DNA of 64,000 nt, from the NCBI GenBank assembly GCA_017399905.1, contig JAFQAR010000002.1:22402-86401 (forward strand), read 5' to 3'. Below are positions 10,044-18,972 of the stretch, in pieces; the first letter of the stretch is position 1; every line of letters begins with the position of its first letter. This DNA is from Bacteroidales bacterium. GTDB lineage: Bacteria > Bacteroidota > Bacteroidia > Bacteroidales > UBA932. Under the pieces are notes generated by a model that had not been told where the DNA came from, searched no databases, and worked only from the letters and a program-made list of their open reading frames with translations. A program made the position numbers and the translations under genes.

Positions 10044-12476
10044 TCAGAATTTAAGTGTGTAGCTGAATGAAGGGATGACCGGAACGATGCCGAAAGCCTC
10101 GCCGACGAACGTCAGTCCTGTCATGTTCTCCTTCGTGAACTCATACATTTCGCCCATGTACGCCACGATAGGGTTCATGTTGCAGTAGGTGTTGTAGATG
10201 CTCAGGTTCCAGATGCTTTCGTTTCCCCTTCTGGTGGTTTTCCTGAAGTTGAAGCCCAGGTCGAGCCTGTGGTAGCACGGAAGCTTGATGTTGTTGGGAA
10301 CCTCGTAGAACATCTCGGGCCGCTCTCCGACCTGGTCGCTTGGTATCGCGTGCGACTCTCCTGTCATCCAGCCTCCGCTGTTGAAGTTCCAGCTGGCGTA
10401 CATCTCGAACCTCTTTCCGAACCGGCGGGTTGCGGTCAGGGTAAGCTTGTGCCTGTTGTCGTTGCGGTCCCTGTACCATTCGGGATAGAACTCCTCGAAG
10501 TACCTCTGACTCCACGAAAGTGTGTAGGCGGCCGTCACCGAAGTTTTCTCGTCAGCCCATGAAAACTCGCTCTCAAGTCCCCATGAACGTCCTTTTCCGT
10601 TTACCATGGCCTCTTCCCAAAGGTGGATCGGAGGATATATGCCCCACTGTCCGCGGAACTCCAGTATGTTGTCCATCGTCTTGAAATATCCCTCGGCATT
10701 GAACCTTATGTTATGAGGAAGGCGGAAATATGCTCCTCCCGAGACCTGTCTCGAATGGCTCGGAGCAATCTTCGCGGTCGAAGGCATCCAGAAACTGGTC
10801 GGCAGCTGCAGATAGTTGGAAGCGATCAGATGGCTGTTCTGGACCATCTCGCTGTAGGACAGCTTGAGGTCCGTATAATCTCCGCACCTGAACAGAAGGG
10901 CGGCTCTCGGCTGGAGGCTGTGGTATGCCCTGCCTTCTGCAGAAATCACCGAGTACCTGAGTCCCAGATTGGCTGTCAGCCAGTCCGCCAGCCTCATCTC
11001 GTCCTCCGCATATCCTGCCAGTTCGAAAGAATGTTTCCTGCCACTTTCCCTTTCTTTCTCGTCTTTCAAGGTCTCTCCCTTGTTCGTCACCTTAAGTTCC
11101 GACAGATACTCGGGTGAATACCTGTGGTACTGCATGGCGGCTCCGTAGCGGAGGTGATGTGTTCCCGAAGGCCTGAAAGCGAAATCAGCCTTCAATCCGG
11201 CATCCAAGGTCCTGGAACGGTTCACGCCGTTTCTGCTGGTGGTGTTGATGTGCTCCATCATATCTTCCTTCAGAACCTCTTCAAATGAAAAATTCGAGTC
11301 GTAGTTGCTCAGATAGGCCTTCGCTTCAAGCTCATGGTTGTCCGCAAACTTCCAGTCCCAGCCCAGCGAGGCCAGGAAATTGCCCCATACAAGGCCCATA
11401 CCCATTTCATTGTAGTAGAATTCCTGCAGGTCTTCCGCACTGCCGGTGTTGCCGCTGTCTTCCTCCTGCCTGATCTTGAAGGCGTCACGGCCTCCATAGA
11501 TGTTCAGGGACAGGGTGTTTTCCTTTGAGAACCTGTGCGTCACGTTGGCGTTGAGGTCCCAGAAGGCATATTTGAGCCTCAGCTTCCTCTCCAGTATGCC
11601 TGAGGCTATCAGGCAGGCCGGTTCGGACAGAACGTCAATCCAGCTGCGTCTGAGGCCGATGTTGAATGAAGTCTTCTCCTTTACGATGGGTCCTTCGAAC
11701 TGCAGCCTGCCGTCAAGCAGGCCTATCGAAAAAAGGCCGTGATACGAATTGAAGTCTCCGGGGCGTGTGTTGACATCGACAACGGAAGACAGACGTCCTC
11801 CGTATCTTGCGGGAAAGCCGCTCTTGTAGAAGTCGACCGACTCCGTCACATCCGTATTGAAAGAAGAGAACAGGCCGAGGAGGTGGCTTACCTGATAGAG
11901 AGGCACGTCATCCAGAAGATACAGGTTGTCGGCTCCGTCACCTCCTCTGACATACATTCCGGAAAGTAGTTCCGTACCGGAAGACACTCCCGGAAGCTGC
12001 TGCAGGGCCTTTATCACATCCGGAGAGCTCATCACTGCAAATCCGCGGTCGAACACCTTGCTGTCGATCTTGCTGAATCCGGTCTGGGTGCTGTTCCTTT
12101 CCTTTTCCAGCAGGGCCGTGATAATGGATTCGTTCAGGGTGTCGTGCTGTTCCTCGACGAGGATGGTGTAGTCCTTGGGCTTGCGCTTCTTGTCCACGTG
12201 GGTTATCACCACGTATTTCCTCTGTATCTCATATTCAAGACCGGTGTTCCTGAAGAGGGTCTCCAGACATTCTTCCAGCGACATCTTCTTCGGATCGATC
12301 CTGGCGTCTGACCTTATGTCCATGTCTATGGACGAGTCATATATGAAATTGACGCCGTAATGTTCATGTATGACCTGCATATGTTCCTTTATGGTCGGAA
12401 CTTCCTTTCCATTCACATGCATGAAGGAGGAAAGTACCAACGTCAGAACTATGGAAATGTAAGGGAACAGTTTCAT
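10044..12476 (-). CDS. TonB-dependent receptor with N-terminal STN domain (cassette 1)
   Basis: An 810-residue outer-membrane receptor. After the signal peptide, residues about 25-100 form a secretin/TonB short N-terminal (STN) domain (HEHYGVNFIYDSS, LEECLETLFRNTGLEYEI), as in FecA-type transducers and many Bacteroidota receptors. A plug domain follows (VIKALQQLPGVSSGTELLSG, FYKSGFPARYGGRLSSVVDV), then a 22-strand-type barrel ending FSYTLKF. It is closely related to the receptor at 16537-18951 over its whole length, but unlike that one it has no adjacent sigma/anti-sigma pair. It heads an operon with a DUF4249 lipoprotein and a second lipoprotein. The ligand is unknown. Confidence 0.93.
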   Translation of the reverse strand: MKLFPYISIVLTLVLSSFMHVNGKEVPTIKEHMQVIHEHYGVNFIYDSSIDMDIRSDARIDPKKMSLEECLETLFRNTGLEYEIQRKYVVITHVDKKRKPKDYTILVEEQHDTLNESIITALLEKERNSTQTGFSKIDSKVFDRGFAVMSSPDVIKALQQLPGVSSGTELLSGMYVRGGDGADNLYLLDDVPLYQVSHLLGLFSSFNTDVTESVDFYKSGFPARYGGRLSSVVDVNTRPGDFNSYHGLFSIGLLDGRLQFEGPIVKEKTSFNIGLRRSWIDVLSEPACLIASGILERKLRLKYAFWDLNANVTHRFSKENTLSLNIYGGRDAFKIRQEEDSGNTGSAEDLQEFYYNEMGMGLVWGNFLASLGWDWKFADNHELEAKAYLSNYDSNFSFEEVLKEDMMEHINTTSRNGVNRSRTLDAGLKADFAFRPSGTHHLRYGAAMQYHRYSPEYLSELKVTNKGETLKDEKERESGRKHSFELAGYAEDEMRLADWLTANLGLRYSVISAEGRAYHSLQPRAALLFRCGDYTDLKLSYSEMVQNSHLIASNYLQLPTSFWMPSTAKIAPSHSRQVSGGAYFRLPHNIRFNAEGYFKTMDNILEFRGQWGIYPPIHLWEEAMVNGKGRSWGLESEFSWADEKTSVTAAYTLSWSQRYFEEFYPEWYRDRNDNRHKLTLTATRRFGKRFEMYASWNFNSGGWMTGESHAIPSDQVGERPEMFYEVPNNIKLPCYHRLDLGFNFRKTTRRGNESIWNLSIYNTYCNMNPIVAYMGEMYEFTKENMTGLTFVGEAFGIVPVIPSFSYTLKF

Positions 12477-12537
12477 CTTAAGTCCGTTTTTGCCTTTATC
12501 CGCCTATAAGACGAAGAAACCGGCAAATACTACCATG

Positions 12538-12545
12538 CAAATGTA
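12538..12545 (-). promoter_or_regulatory. -7 box for receptor cassette 1
   Basis: On the minus strand the sequence is TACATTTG followed by C, matching TAnnTTTG, 62 bases before the receptor start codon. No convincing -33 box is present at the usual 19-base spacing, so this is a moderate call. Confidence 0.45.
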
Positions 12546-12607
12546 AATAAAATGCAGTGGAATCGGAAAAATCGATATCATGGATAGAAATAAACAAGCG
12601 TCACGGC

Positions 12608-12638
12608 TTTTCCGGGATGTTCCGTATGGATACCTTTG
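12608..12638 (+). promoter_or_regulatory. promoter for small membrane protein gene
   Basis: A -7 box TACCTTTG (12631-12638) has TTTT exactly 19 bases upstream (12608-12611), close to the Bacteroidota consensus TTTG-N19-TAnnTTTG. It decides the start of the following small gene at 12662 rather than an upstream in-frame ATG at 12557. Confidence 0.65.
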
Positions 12639-12661
12639 CGCCCGTTTTTAAAAATAGTGAT

Positions 12662-12817
12662 ATGTATACATGGATGTTTACAGGCATAGCGGTGGCTATG
12701 GTCTTTTTTGCAAAATGCATCAAGGAGATAATCGACATACGCATGATGGGACGTATGACTCCTCAGGAAAGGAAAGTGGTTCTGGAAAAGAGAAACTACT
12801 ACGACAATCACGCCTAG
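12662..12817 (+). CDS. small single-pass membrane protein (51 residues)
   Basis: A small protein with one N-terminal transmembrane segment (MFTGIAVAMVFFAKCIKEII) followed by a basic cytoplasmic-looking tail (MMGRMTPQERKVVLEKRNYY). The frame is open from an ATG at 12557, but that start would lie upstream of the promoter box at 12631-12638, so 12662 is preferred. The stop lies 2 bases from the end of the convergent LysR gene. I know no family for it. Supporting evidence for it being real is the near-consensus promoter and the clean membrane segment; conservation in relatives would settle it. Confidence 0.55.
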   Translation: MYTWMFTGIAVAMVFFAKCIKEIIDIRMMGRMTPQERKVVLEKRNYYDNHA

Positions 12818-12819
12818 GC

Positions 12820-13719
12820 TTACAGCCAAAGGCGGTTTCTCATAAGGGCCCTGGTATCGCTCAGAAGACGGATGAACTCCTCTACTGAGCGTTTTCTGTA
12901 TCTGTTCGTACAGAAGTGGAGGCAACCTTCCATGCTGCACTCGGCGTCGCTTATGTCTATGGGTACCAGACCTTTATGTTCGAGTATCACAGTCTCGGAA
13001 AGTACTGTCACATAGTTGCTTCTGCTCAGAAGGTTGAGGATTGTGTTCACCTCGTTGGCTTCGATGGCTACCTTCAGGTTGAGATTCCTTTCAGCTATGA
13101 TGTTGTCGAAGGTGCTTCTTGCCTGCAGTCCTATGCTCGGAAGTACCAGATCGTATTCCTCGAGGTCGCTGAGCCTTACGAATTCCTTTTTTGTAAGAGG
13201 ATGGTCTTCGCGTACGATGATTCTGAGTTTGTTGTCGAACAGGATGTGAGATTCCACATTGTCGTATTTTTCGGATGACCTGAATGAAAGGGCGAAATCC
13301 AGGTTTCCGTCAGACACAAGTTCCATCAGTTCCATGACGTTCTTGTAGCAGATGTTCAGAGTCACATCCGGAAATTCCTTCTTGAAGGCCAGTACGCTTT
13401 CCGTCAGTATGGAGCCGAAGCTGTAAGTCACACCTATATTAAGGACTCCTCTGTGACCTGCTGCCAGATCAAGGATCTTTGCCTTGTTGTCATCAGCCTC
13501 AGCCAATGTCTTCTTTGCGCCTTCAAGAAATGTCTGTCCTGCTTCAGTAAGCGAAACCTTGTGGTTGTTTCTGAAGAAAAGGGCCATGTCAAGCTCTTCC
13601 TCAAGCTGCTTTATCTGCTGAGACAGAGTACTTTGAGTGATGAACAAGGCCTTGGCTGCCTTGGAGAAGCTGAGCAGCTCGGCAGTCTTGACGAAATATT
13701 TTAACTGACGCAATTCCAT
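12820..13719 (-). CDS. LysR-family transcriptional regulator
   Basis: A 299-residue LTTR. The start at 13719 gives the standard N-terminus MELRQLKYFVKTAELLSFS; a longer in-frame start is not supported by the family and would pass the promoter box at 13741-13748. The winged helix is residues 1-60 (AAKALFITQSTLSQQIKQLE), followed by a periplasmic-binding-like effector domain (GVLNIGVTYSFGSILTESV). It is divergent from the DASS transporter gene with about 165 bases between the start codons, a classic arrangement for an LTTR that controls the transporter in response to its substrate, probably a dicarboxylate. Its own autoregulation is likely but not shown. Confidence 0.93.
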   Translation of the reverse strand: MELRQLKYFVKTAELLSFSKAAKALFITQSTLSQQIKQLEEELDMALFFRNNHKVSLTEAGQTFLEGAKKTLAEADDNKAKILDLAAGHRGVLNIGVTYSFGSILTESVLAFKKEFPDVTLNICYKNVMELMELVSDGNLDFALSFRSSEKYDNVESHILFDNKLRIIVREDHPLTKKEFVRLSDLEEYDLVLPSIGLQARSTFDNIIAERNLNLKVAIEANEVNTILNLLSRSNYVTVLSETVILEHKGLVPIDISDAECSMEGCLHFCTNRYRKRSVEEFIRLLSDTRALMRNRLWL

Positions 13720-13740
13720 ATCCTCTTTCAATTCCGGCTG

Positions 13741-13748
13741 CAAAAATA
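13741..13748 (-). promoter_or_regulatory. -7 box for the LysR gene
   Basis: Minus-strand TATTTTTG followed by C fits TAnnTTTG, 21 bases upstream of the LysR start codon. It confirms the shorter start. Confidence 0.6.
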
Positions 13749-13849
13749 GGACTAATAAATGCAATAAAACAGCATCTGATATTGATTTATCCAATTCCCG
13801 CAATCGAAAATAACTATCATGGAGGCTTCAGCAGGCAGGATGATGACGA

Positions 13850-13857
13850 TACCTTTG
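13850..13857 (+). promoter_or_regulatory. -7 box for the DASS transporter gene
   Basis: TACCTTTG fits TAnnTTTG and lies 27 bases before the ATG at 13885; TTCA sits at the -33 position (13827-13830). It rules out the in-frame ATG at 13819 as the natural start. Confidence 0.6.
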
Positions 13858-13884
13858 TGCCGAATTTTAAATCACAATCGGATC

Positions 13885-15387
13885 ATGTTCAAGATATTCA
13901 ACGGCATCCATCTCGTCGAGGCATATCACGAATGGAAAAAGCAGAAACGCGATGACAAGATCGTTTCGCGTATGATAAAGCTGGCGATCGCCATAGTGGT
14001 GCTCATCCTTTTATGGTGTCTTCCTTCTTCCGTATATGGTATAGACGGATTGGGAATTGTCCAGCAGAGAGTCATTGCTATCTTCGGATTCGCCATACTC
14101 ATGTGGGTATTCGAAGCCATCCCTGCATGGACAACATCAATGGCAGTGGTAGGACTTCTTCTTTTCGCTACATCTGACAGCAGCTTCTGGTTCTTTGAAA
14201 GCGGCCTGAGCGAAGCTGATCTGGCAGATCAGGTTTCCTACAAAGATATTCTCCATTGCTTCGCCGACCCGATAATAATGCTTTTCATCGGTGGATTCAT
14301 CCTTGCTATAGCTGCAACAAAAAGCGGCCTGGACGTCACTCTGGCAAGGATTCTCCTCAAGCCTTTCGGCAAACAGTCTCGTTTTGTCCTGCTTGGATTC
14401 ATCCTGGTGACAGCGGTTTTCTCCATGTTCCTGAGCAATACGGCTACAGCCGCAATGATGCTTACATTCCTTACTCCTGTCCTCAGGTCCCTTCCTGCTG
14501 ACGGAAAAGGAAAGATAGCTCTTGCCCTCTCGATTCCTATTGCCGCAAACATCGGAGGTATGGCTACACCTATCGGAACACCTCCTAACGCCATTGCCCT
14601 CAAGTACCTCAACGAAGTCCTCGGAATGGAAATCGGATTCGGACAGTGGACCTCGTTCATGCTTCCTTATGTTCTGTTCATATTGGTCATAGCATGGGTG
14701 CTTCTTCTGAAGATGTTCCCTTTCAAGCAGAAGACTATCGAACTCAAGATCGAGGGTGAGACAAAGAAAGACTGGAAATCAATCGTGGTTTATGTCACAT
14801 TTGCTCTGACCATCCTCATGTGGATGCTTGACAAGGTGACCGGAGTCAATTCGAACGTTGTCGCGATGTTCCCTGTAGTGATCTTCTGCGTTACCGGAAT
14901 CATCACCAAGAAGGATCTTGAAGAAATCAGCTGGAGCGTGCTCTGGATGGTTGCGGGTGGTTTCGCCCTTGGAGTCGCTCTTCAGAACACAGGACTTGCA
15001 CAGCAGCTCATCGCCGCAATTCCGTTCGGTTCATGGTCTCCTGCGGTAGTGATCATAGGTTCAGGCCTCATCTGTTACCTTATGGCGAACTTCATCTCAC
15101 ACACGGCGACAGCCAACCTCCTCGTGCCTATCCTTGCACTTGCCGGAGGTGCCATGAAGGACATGCTTGCTCCGATGGGTGGAGTGTCGACCCTGCTCAT
15201 TGGTGTTGCGATAGCATCGTCACTCTCAATGGTTCTTCCAATAAGTACCCCTCCTAATGCCATCGCACATGCTACCGGCATGATCGAGCAGAAGGATATG
15301 GTCAAGACCGGTGTCATAATGGGAGCCGTAGGACTTGTACTCGGCTACTCGATGCTGATGATACTCGGAATGAACGGACTCATATAA
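13885..15387 (+). CDS. DASS-family (SLC13) sodium:dicarboxylate symporter
   Basis: A 500-residue inner-membrane transporter with about 11 hydrophobic segments. Both family repeat signatures are visible: the SNT motif (FLSNTATAAMMLTFLTP) with GTPPNAIALKYL in the first half, and SHT (FISHTATANLLVPILA) with STPPNAIAHATG in the second. These loops bind sodium and the carboxylate of the substrate. Members import succinate, malate, fumarate, citrate or sulfate; dicarboxylate is the best guess. The start at 13885 follows from the promoter box at 13850-13857. It is divergent from the LysR gene and ends before a strong bidirectional terminator. Confidence 0.93.
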   Translation: MFKIFNGIHLVEAYHEWKKQKRDDKIVSRMIKLAIAIVVLILLWCLPSSVYGIDGLGIVQQRVIAIFGFAILMWVFEAIPAWTTSMAVVGLLLFATSDSSFWFFESGLSEADLADQVSYKDILHCFADPIIMLFIGGFILAIAATKSGLDVTLARILLKPFGKQSRFVLLGFILVTAVFSMFLSNTATAAMMLTFLTPVLRSLPADGKGKIALALSIPIAANIGGMATPIGTPPNAIALKYLNEVLGMEIGFGQWTSFMLPYVLFILVIAWVLLLKMFPFKQKTIELKIEGETKKDWKSIVVYVTFALTILMWMLDKVTGVNSNVVAMFPVVIFCVTGIITKKDLEEISWSVLWMVAGGFALGVALQNTGLAQQLIAAIPFGSWSPAVVIIGSGLICYLMANFISHTATANLLVPILALAGGAMKDMLAPMGGVSTLLIGVAIASSLSMVLPISTPPNAIAHATGMIEQKDMVKTGVIMGAVGLVLGYSMLMILGMNGLI

Positions 15388-15454
15388 TCAATTCTGAACC
15401 AGATATATGTAGACAATGTTGTGAAACATTGGCAGTACCCAATTTTTAATGCAG

Positions 15455-15490
15455 GAAGGCTGGATCGTCAGATCCGGCCTTCTATTTTTC
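15455..15490. terminator. bidirectional terminator between DASS and DUF4249 genes
   Basis: An 11-bp stem (AAGGCTGGATC with GATCCGGCCTT, one G-U or A-C position depending on strand) around loop GTCA, with T-rich sequence (TCTATTTTTC) on the plus side and A-rich sequence (AATTTTTAAT) on the other. It serves the plus-strand transporter and the minus-strand DUF4249 gene, whose stop codon starts at 15482. Confidence 0.8.
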
Positions 15491-16531
15491 AGGGATGTCC
15501 AGATAACCGGCGTCGGTGACGGTGAGGCCTGAGAAGGTGCCGGCGCCGCCTGCGACATTCGTATATGGGAAGTACGGAGCCTGTCCGAACTGCATCAGGT
15601 CGCTTGTCTGATAAATGATGCTGGATTCGGCATAGCGGTAGAATTCTTCCGATAGCCTGAGCAGCAGAAGGCGGTAGCGGAATTTATACCTTGTAGCCGG
15701 ATTCTCCGAATATGTGTAGTCTTCCTGATTTATGAACAGGAACTCCTTTTCGGCCTGCTTTCCGTTGAAATCGAAGTCAGAGAATATGACGAATGAGTTC
15801 AACGGCCACTTGTTCCAGGATTTCCCGAAATGGTTCCGGGGATTGAAGATCATCACGAGCCTGTCCTTGTCGACGGATAATGAGTTGTATCCTTTCTTTA
15901 CATAGGAGCTTTCACATATGTTGATGCCGGACAGCTCGTCATTATGGAAGACCATCTCTTCCGGAACTATCATCACGCCGTAGAAATCTTCTGTCTCGGC
16001 ATTGTCGGAGAACTTCAGGTTCATCCTGACCACGTCAGGGCTTTTCAGCTGATACTTTCCCGACATATCCGGATATGCTCCGTATGTTCCGGGATCCACT
16101 TTCGTCCATTCAAGGTCATAGCTGAATTCAGGAAATGCTTCAGGAATGGTTGTGGCGGCCTTTGCCGGAGGGATACCGGCACCTGAGGCGGATATGTCGA
16201 GCCTGCAGCCCGGAGGGAACGGCTGGTCTGTGAACAGCATGCCGATATCAAGTCCTGATGCAGACCCGTCGTTTCTTTCCAGCTTCACTTCCTTTCCGTC
16301 AGCCGTAATGCTTATAAGGTCGATGGAAGCCTCTCCTTCCGAGCCTGCATTTCCGACCGGACTGGCTATGTCTATGACCAGCACGGTCGTGTCTCCGAGT
16401 CCCGGAAGGATGTTCATGACCATTATGGGCCTGTCATCCATTCCGTTCAGGCTCAGCAAGGTATTTTCGCAAGATGCCGCGGCTGCCAGCAGGACGACAA
16501 TCAAAGGCAGTATGTATGCAGGTCTTTTCAT
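15482..16531 (-). CDS. DUF4249-type lipoprotein partner of a TonB receptor (cassette 2)
   Basis: A 349-residue lipoprotein with lipobox AAAASC (Cys21). It shares the plan of the protein at 9109-10038: N-terminal strands on a short ENTLLSLNGMDDRPI lead, a central DFYGVMIVPEEMVFH strand, a late LLLRLSEEFYRYAESS helix, and a closing block with YTNVAGGAGTFSG. It sits 5 bases after the STN receptor gene and shares the organisation of cassette 1. The helix LYRLSEEMYRRLYAQ of the paralog is recognisable here. The family is assumed to assist the receptor at the cell surface; the substrate is unknown. Confidence 0.85.
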   Translation of the reverse strand: MKRPAYILPLIVVLLAAAASCENTLLSLNGMDDRPIMVMNILPGLGDTTVLVIDIASPVGNAGSEGEASIDLISITADGKEVKLERNDGSASGLDIGMLFTDQPFPPGCRLDISASGAGIPPAKAATTIPEAFPEFSYDLEWTKVDPGTYGAYPDMSGKYQLKSPDVVRMNLKFSDNAETEDFYGVMIVPEEMVFHNDELSGINICESSYVKKGYNSLSVDKDRLVMIFNPRNHFGKSWNKWPLNSFVIFSDFDFNGKQAEKEFLFINQEDYTYSENPATRYKFRYRLLLLRLSEEFYRYAESSIIYQTSDLMQFGQAPYFPYTNVAGGAGTFSGLTVTDAGYLDIPEK

Positions 16532-16536
16532 GTGCG

Positions 16537-18951
16537 TCAGAATTTGAGTGTGTAGCTGAATGTCGGTATTATAGGGATCAGGCCTATCGTGGTGATCTCG
16601 CCATACTGTTCATATGCGTAGATCGGGTTCATGCGGCAGTAGGCGTTGTATATGCTCAGGTTCCATATGCTTTCGTTGCCTCTTTTCGTTGTCTTGCGGA
16701 AGTTGAAGCCTACGTCAAGACGGTGGTAGTCGGGCAGGATGGCGTTGTTCGGAGAGGCGTATACGGGAGTATTTCCTGTCATTCCGTGACTGTCGACCGT
16801 GATTCTGTTTCCAGTATGCCAGCACCATCCGAGATATATCTCGAAGCGTTTTCCGAAGCGATGACTTGCGGATATGTTCACTCTGTGGCGATGGTCAAGT
16901 CTGTCCGGGAACCACAGCGGGTACATCTGCGGGAAGAGACGTCCGCTCCATGACAGGGTGTAGTTGACCGATGCGTGGGTCCTGACAGTATTGTAGACAA
17001 GTGATGTCTCAAGTCCGTATGACCGTCCTTTCCCTTCAGGGAAATGCTTCTCCCACCCCTCTATCGGAGGGAACAGCCTGTAGCCGTTGTATTCCCTGAT
17101 ATGGTCCATGGTCTTGTAGAATCCCTCGATGTCAAGCCTCATGCTGAACGGGAACGTAAGGTAGGCTCCGGCGGCGAACTGACGTGAGCGCATGGGAGCG
17201 ACGTCCTTGGTCGACGGCATCCAGAAACTTGAAGGAAGGTCTATGTAAGCCGTGGTCAGACGGTGCGAATACTGGTTCATCTCGGTGTATGACAGCTTGA
17301 TGGATGCCCATTCTCCCGTCCTGAAGCTGAGCGCAAGTCTCGGCTCGAAACGGAAGTATGTCTTTCCCTTCACTCCGAAAAGGACAGCTCTGAATCCCGC
17401 ATTTGCCGAGAACCATCCGTTTACGCTCATCTCGTCTTCGGCATATATGGATATCTCGGAGCCGACATAGGTCTCGCTTTCATTCCCTTCCGAATGGTCT
17501 CCTTCCTCGCTTTCATTCCCTTCCGAATGGTCTCCTTCCTCGGTTCCGTTCATGACGTCGGTATTCCATGACAGCTGCGGCGAATAGACATGAAGCATGA
17601 GGTCGGCCCCGTATCTGAGTCTGTGTACGGAAGTCAGACGGTGGTCGAAATCACCTTTCATTCCCACGTCGTAGATGCCTGTAAGCCATTTCTCGGTCTG
17701 GTTGAACCTGTATTGGGCCTCATTCCTCGATTCTTCCCTGTCCCATGATATCCTTGACCGGAACTGGGTGTAGTAAAGCTTGAAATCCGCATCAAGACGG
17801 TCTGAAAACCTGTGGTACCAGTCTCCGTACCCCATCAGGTTTCCCCAGTGGATTGCATAAATTTCGTCATTGACCATATATGTGTCCGGCCTGTATTTCT
17901 CGCTCATGCTGTAGGCCAGCATGTCATGGCCGGTCACGGCACCGAACCTGAGTATGTCGTCGTCCGATATCCTGTGGGTTATCTTCGCGTTGAAGTCGGT
18001 CATGGCATACCTGACCTGGATGTCTTCATATATTCCGTCATCTGACACATCTTCATATATTGCAAATCCCGGAACGCTCAGGACGTCAAGCCAGCTGCGT
18101 CTCATTCCGACGTTGAAGGATGTCCTGCCCTTCACTATCGGACCTTCGAACTGGACTGCTCCGTTTATCAGTCCGACTGTGAAGCTGCCCTTGTAATCCG
18201 TCATGCTTCCGTCTCTCGTAGTGACGTCTACCACCGAAGAAAGCCGGCCTCCGAAACGTGCCGGAAATCCGCTTTTATAGAAGTCCACACCGTCTACGAC
18301 GTCTGTGTTGAAGGCCGAGTAGAGTCCGGCAAGATGGCTTACGGAATACTGCGGAACACCGTCGTACATATAGAGATTGTCGCTGCCCGTGCCTCCGTGA
18401 ACATACAGGCCGTTCATGAGTTCGGTGCCTCCTGTGACACCGGACAGGCCCTGAAGAGCCCTGAGGACGTCAGGAGCACTGAGGGCGGCGAATCCACGCT
18501 TCATGTATGATGCGTCTATGTGCTCCAGTCCGGTCTGGGTACCGTTCCTTTTCCGGTTGATGAAGGCCGTTATCCTCGCCTCGTCGAGGGTGTCCGTCTG
18601 CTCCTCTATGAATATGGTGTAATCCTTCGGCTTTTTCCTGCTGCCTTCCTTTGTGAGGACGACATATTTCTTCATTATTTCATAGGAGATGCCCGTGCCG
18701 GAGAATATGGCGTCGAGGGATTCCTCGAGATTGCCGGAGACTGACGCCGATGCACATTCCATGTCAATCTCCAGAGCCGAGTCATATACGAAATTGACTC
18801 CGAGACGTTCGTGTACGGCCTTCATCTGCGACCTTAGCGTCGGCCTTTCCTGTCTGATGGAAACAGGCAGGGCAAAAGCCTCATGCGATGGGGCTGCAGA
18901 CATCAGGACCGCCATGACGGCGGCTGAAAATATAGACAGGATATGTTTCAT
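16537..18951 (-). CDS. TonB-dependent receptor with N-terminal STN domain (cassette 2)
   Basis: An 804-residue receptor. The ATG at 18951 is used; an in-frame TTG two codons earlier is less likely. It has a signal peptide, an STN domain (KAVHERLGVNFVYDSALEID), a plug (RALQGLSGVTGGTELMNGLY, FYKSGFPARFGGRLSSVVDV) and a barrel ending FSYTLKF. It is a clear paralog of the receptor at 10044-12476. The STN domain together with the upstream FecR and ECF sigma genes points to FecA-type signalling, where ligand binding outside triggers transcription of the operon. A perfect 33-base tandem duplication (17474-17539) lengthens one probable extracellular loop with acidic residues. Confidence 0.93.
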   Translation of the reverse strand: MKHILSIFSAAVMAVLMSAAPSHEAFALPVSIRQERPTLRSQMKAVHERLGVNFVYDSALEIDMECASASVSGNLEESLDAIFSGTGISYEIMKKYVVLTKEGSRKKPKDYTIFIEEQTDTLDEARITAFINRKRNGTQTGLEHIDASYMKRGFAALSAPDVLRALQGLSGVTGGTELMNGLYVHGGTGSDNLYMYDGVPQYSVSHLAGLYSAFNTDVVDGVDFYKSGFPARFGGRLSSVVDVTTRDGSMTDYKGSFTVGLINGAVQFEGPIVKGRTSFNVGMRRSWLDVLSVPGFAIYEDVSDDGIYEDIQVRYAMTDFNAKITHRISDDDILRFGAVTGHDMLAYSMSEKYRPDTYMVNDEIYAIHWGNLMGYGDWYHRFSDRLDADFKLYYTQFRSRISWDREESRNEAQYRFNQTEKWLTGIYDVGMKGDFDHRLTSVHRLRYGADLMLHVYSPQLSWNTDVMNGTEEGDHSEGNESEEGDHSEGNESETYVGSEISIYAEDEMSVNGWFSANAGFRAVLFGVKGKTYFRFEPRLALSFRTGEWASIKLSYTEMNQYSHRLTTAYIDLPSSFWMPSTKDVAPMRSRQFAAGAYLTFPFSMRLDIEGFYKTMDHIREYNGYRLFPPIEGWEKHFPEGKGRSYGLETSLVYNTVRTHASVNYTLSWSGRLFPQMYPLWFPDRLDHRHRVNISASHRFGKRFEIYLGWCWHTGNRITVDSHGMTGNTPVYASPNNAILPDYHRLDVGFNFRKTTKRGNESIWNLSIYNAYCRMNPIYAYEQYGEITTIGLIPIIPTFSYTLKF
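17474..17539. repeat. 33-bp perfect tandem duplication inside receptor gene
   Basis: Two identical 33-base copies, in frame, encode EEGDHSEGNES twice. The paralogous receptor has a different hydrophilic stretch (KGETLKDEKERESGRKHS) at the same place, before a conserved YAEDEM strand. This identifies a variable surface loop. Confidence 0.9.
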
Positions 18952-18972
18952 CGTCAAGTCCGGCAGGGAATC

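Noticed and set aside
12557-12661. Upstream extension of the small membrane protein gene from an ATG at 12557
   Set aside because: The near-consensus promoter at 12608-12638 lies within this extension, and the extra 35 residues have no protein-like pattern.
13819-13884. Longer start for the DASS transporter at 13819
   Set aside because: The -7 box at 13850-13857 is inside this stretch, so the ATG at 13885 is the natural start.
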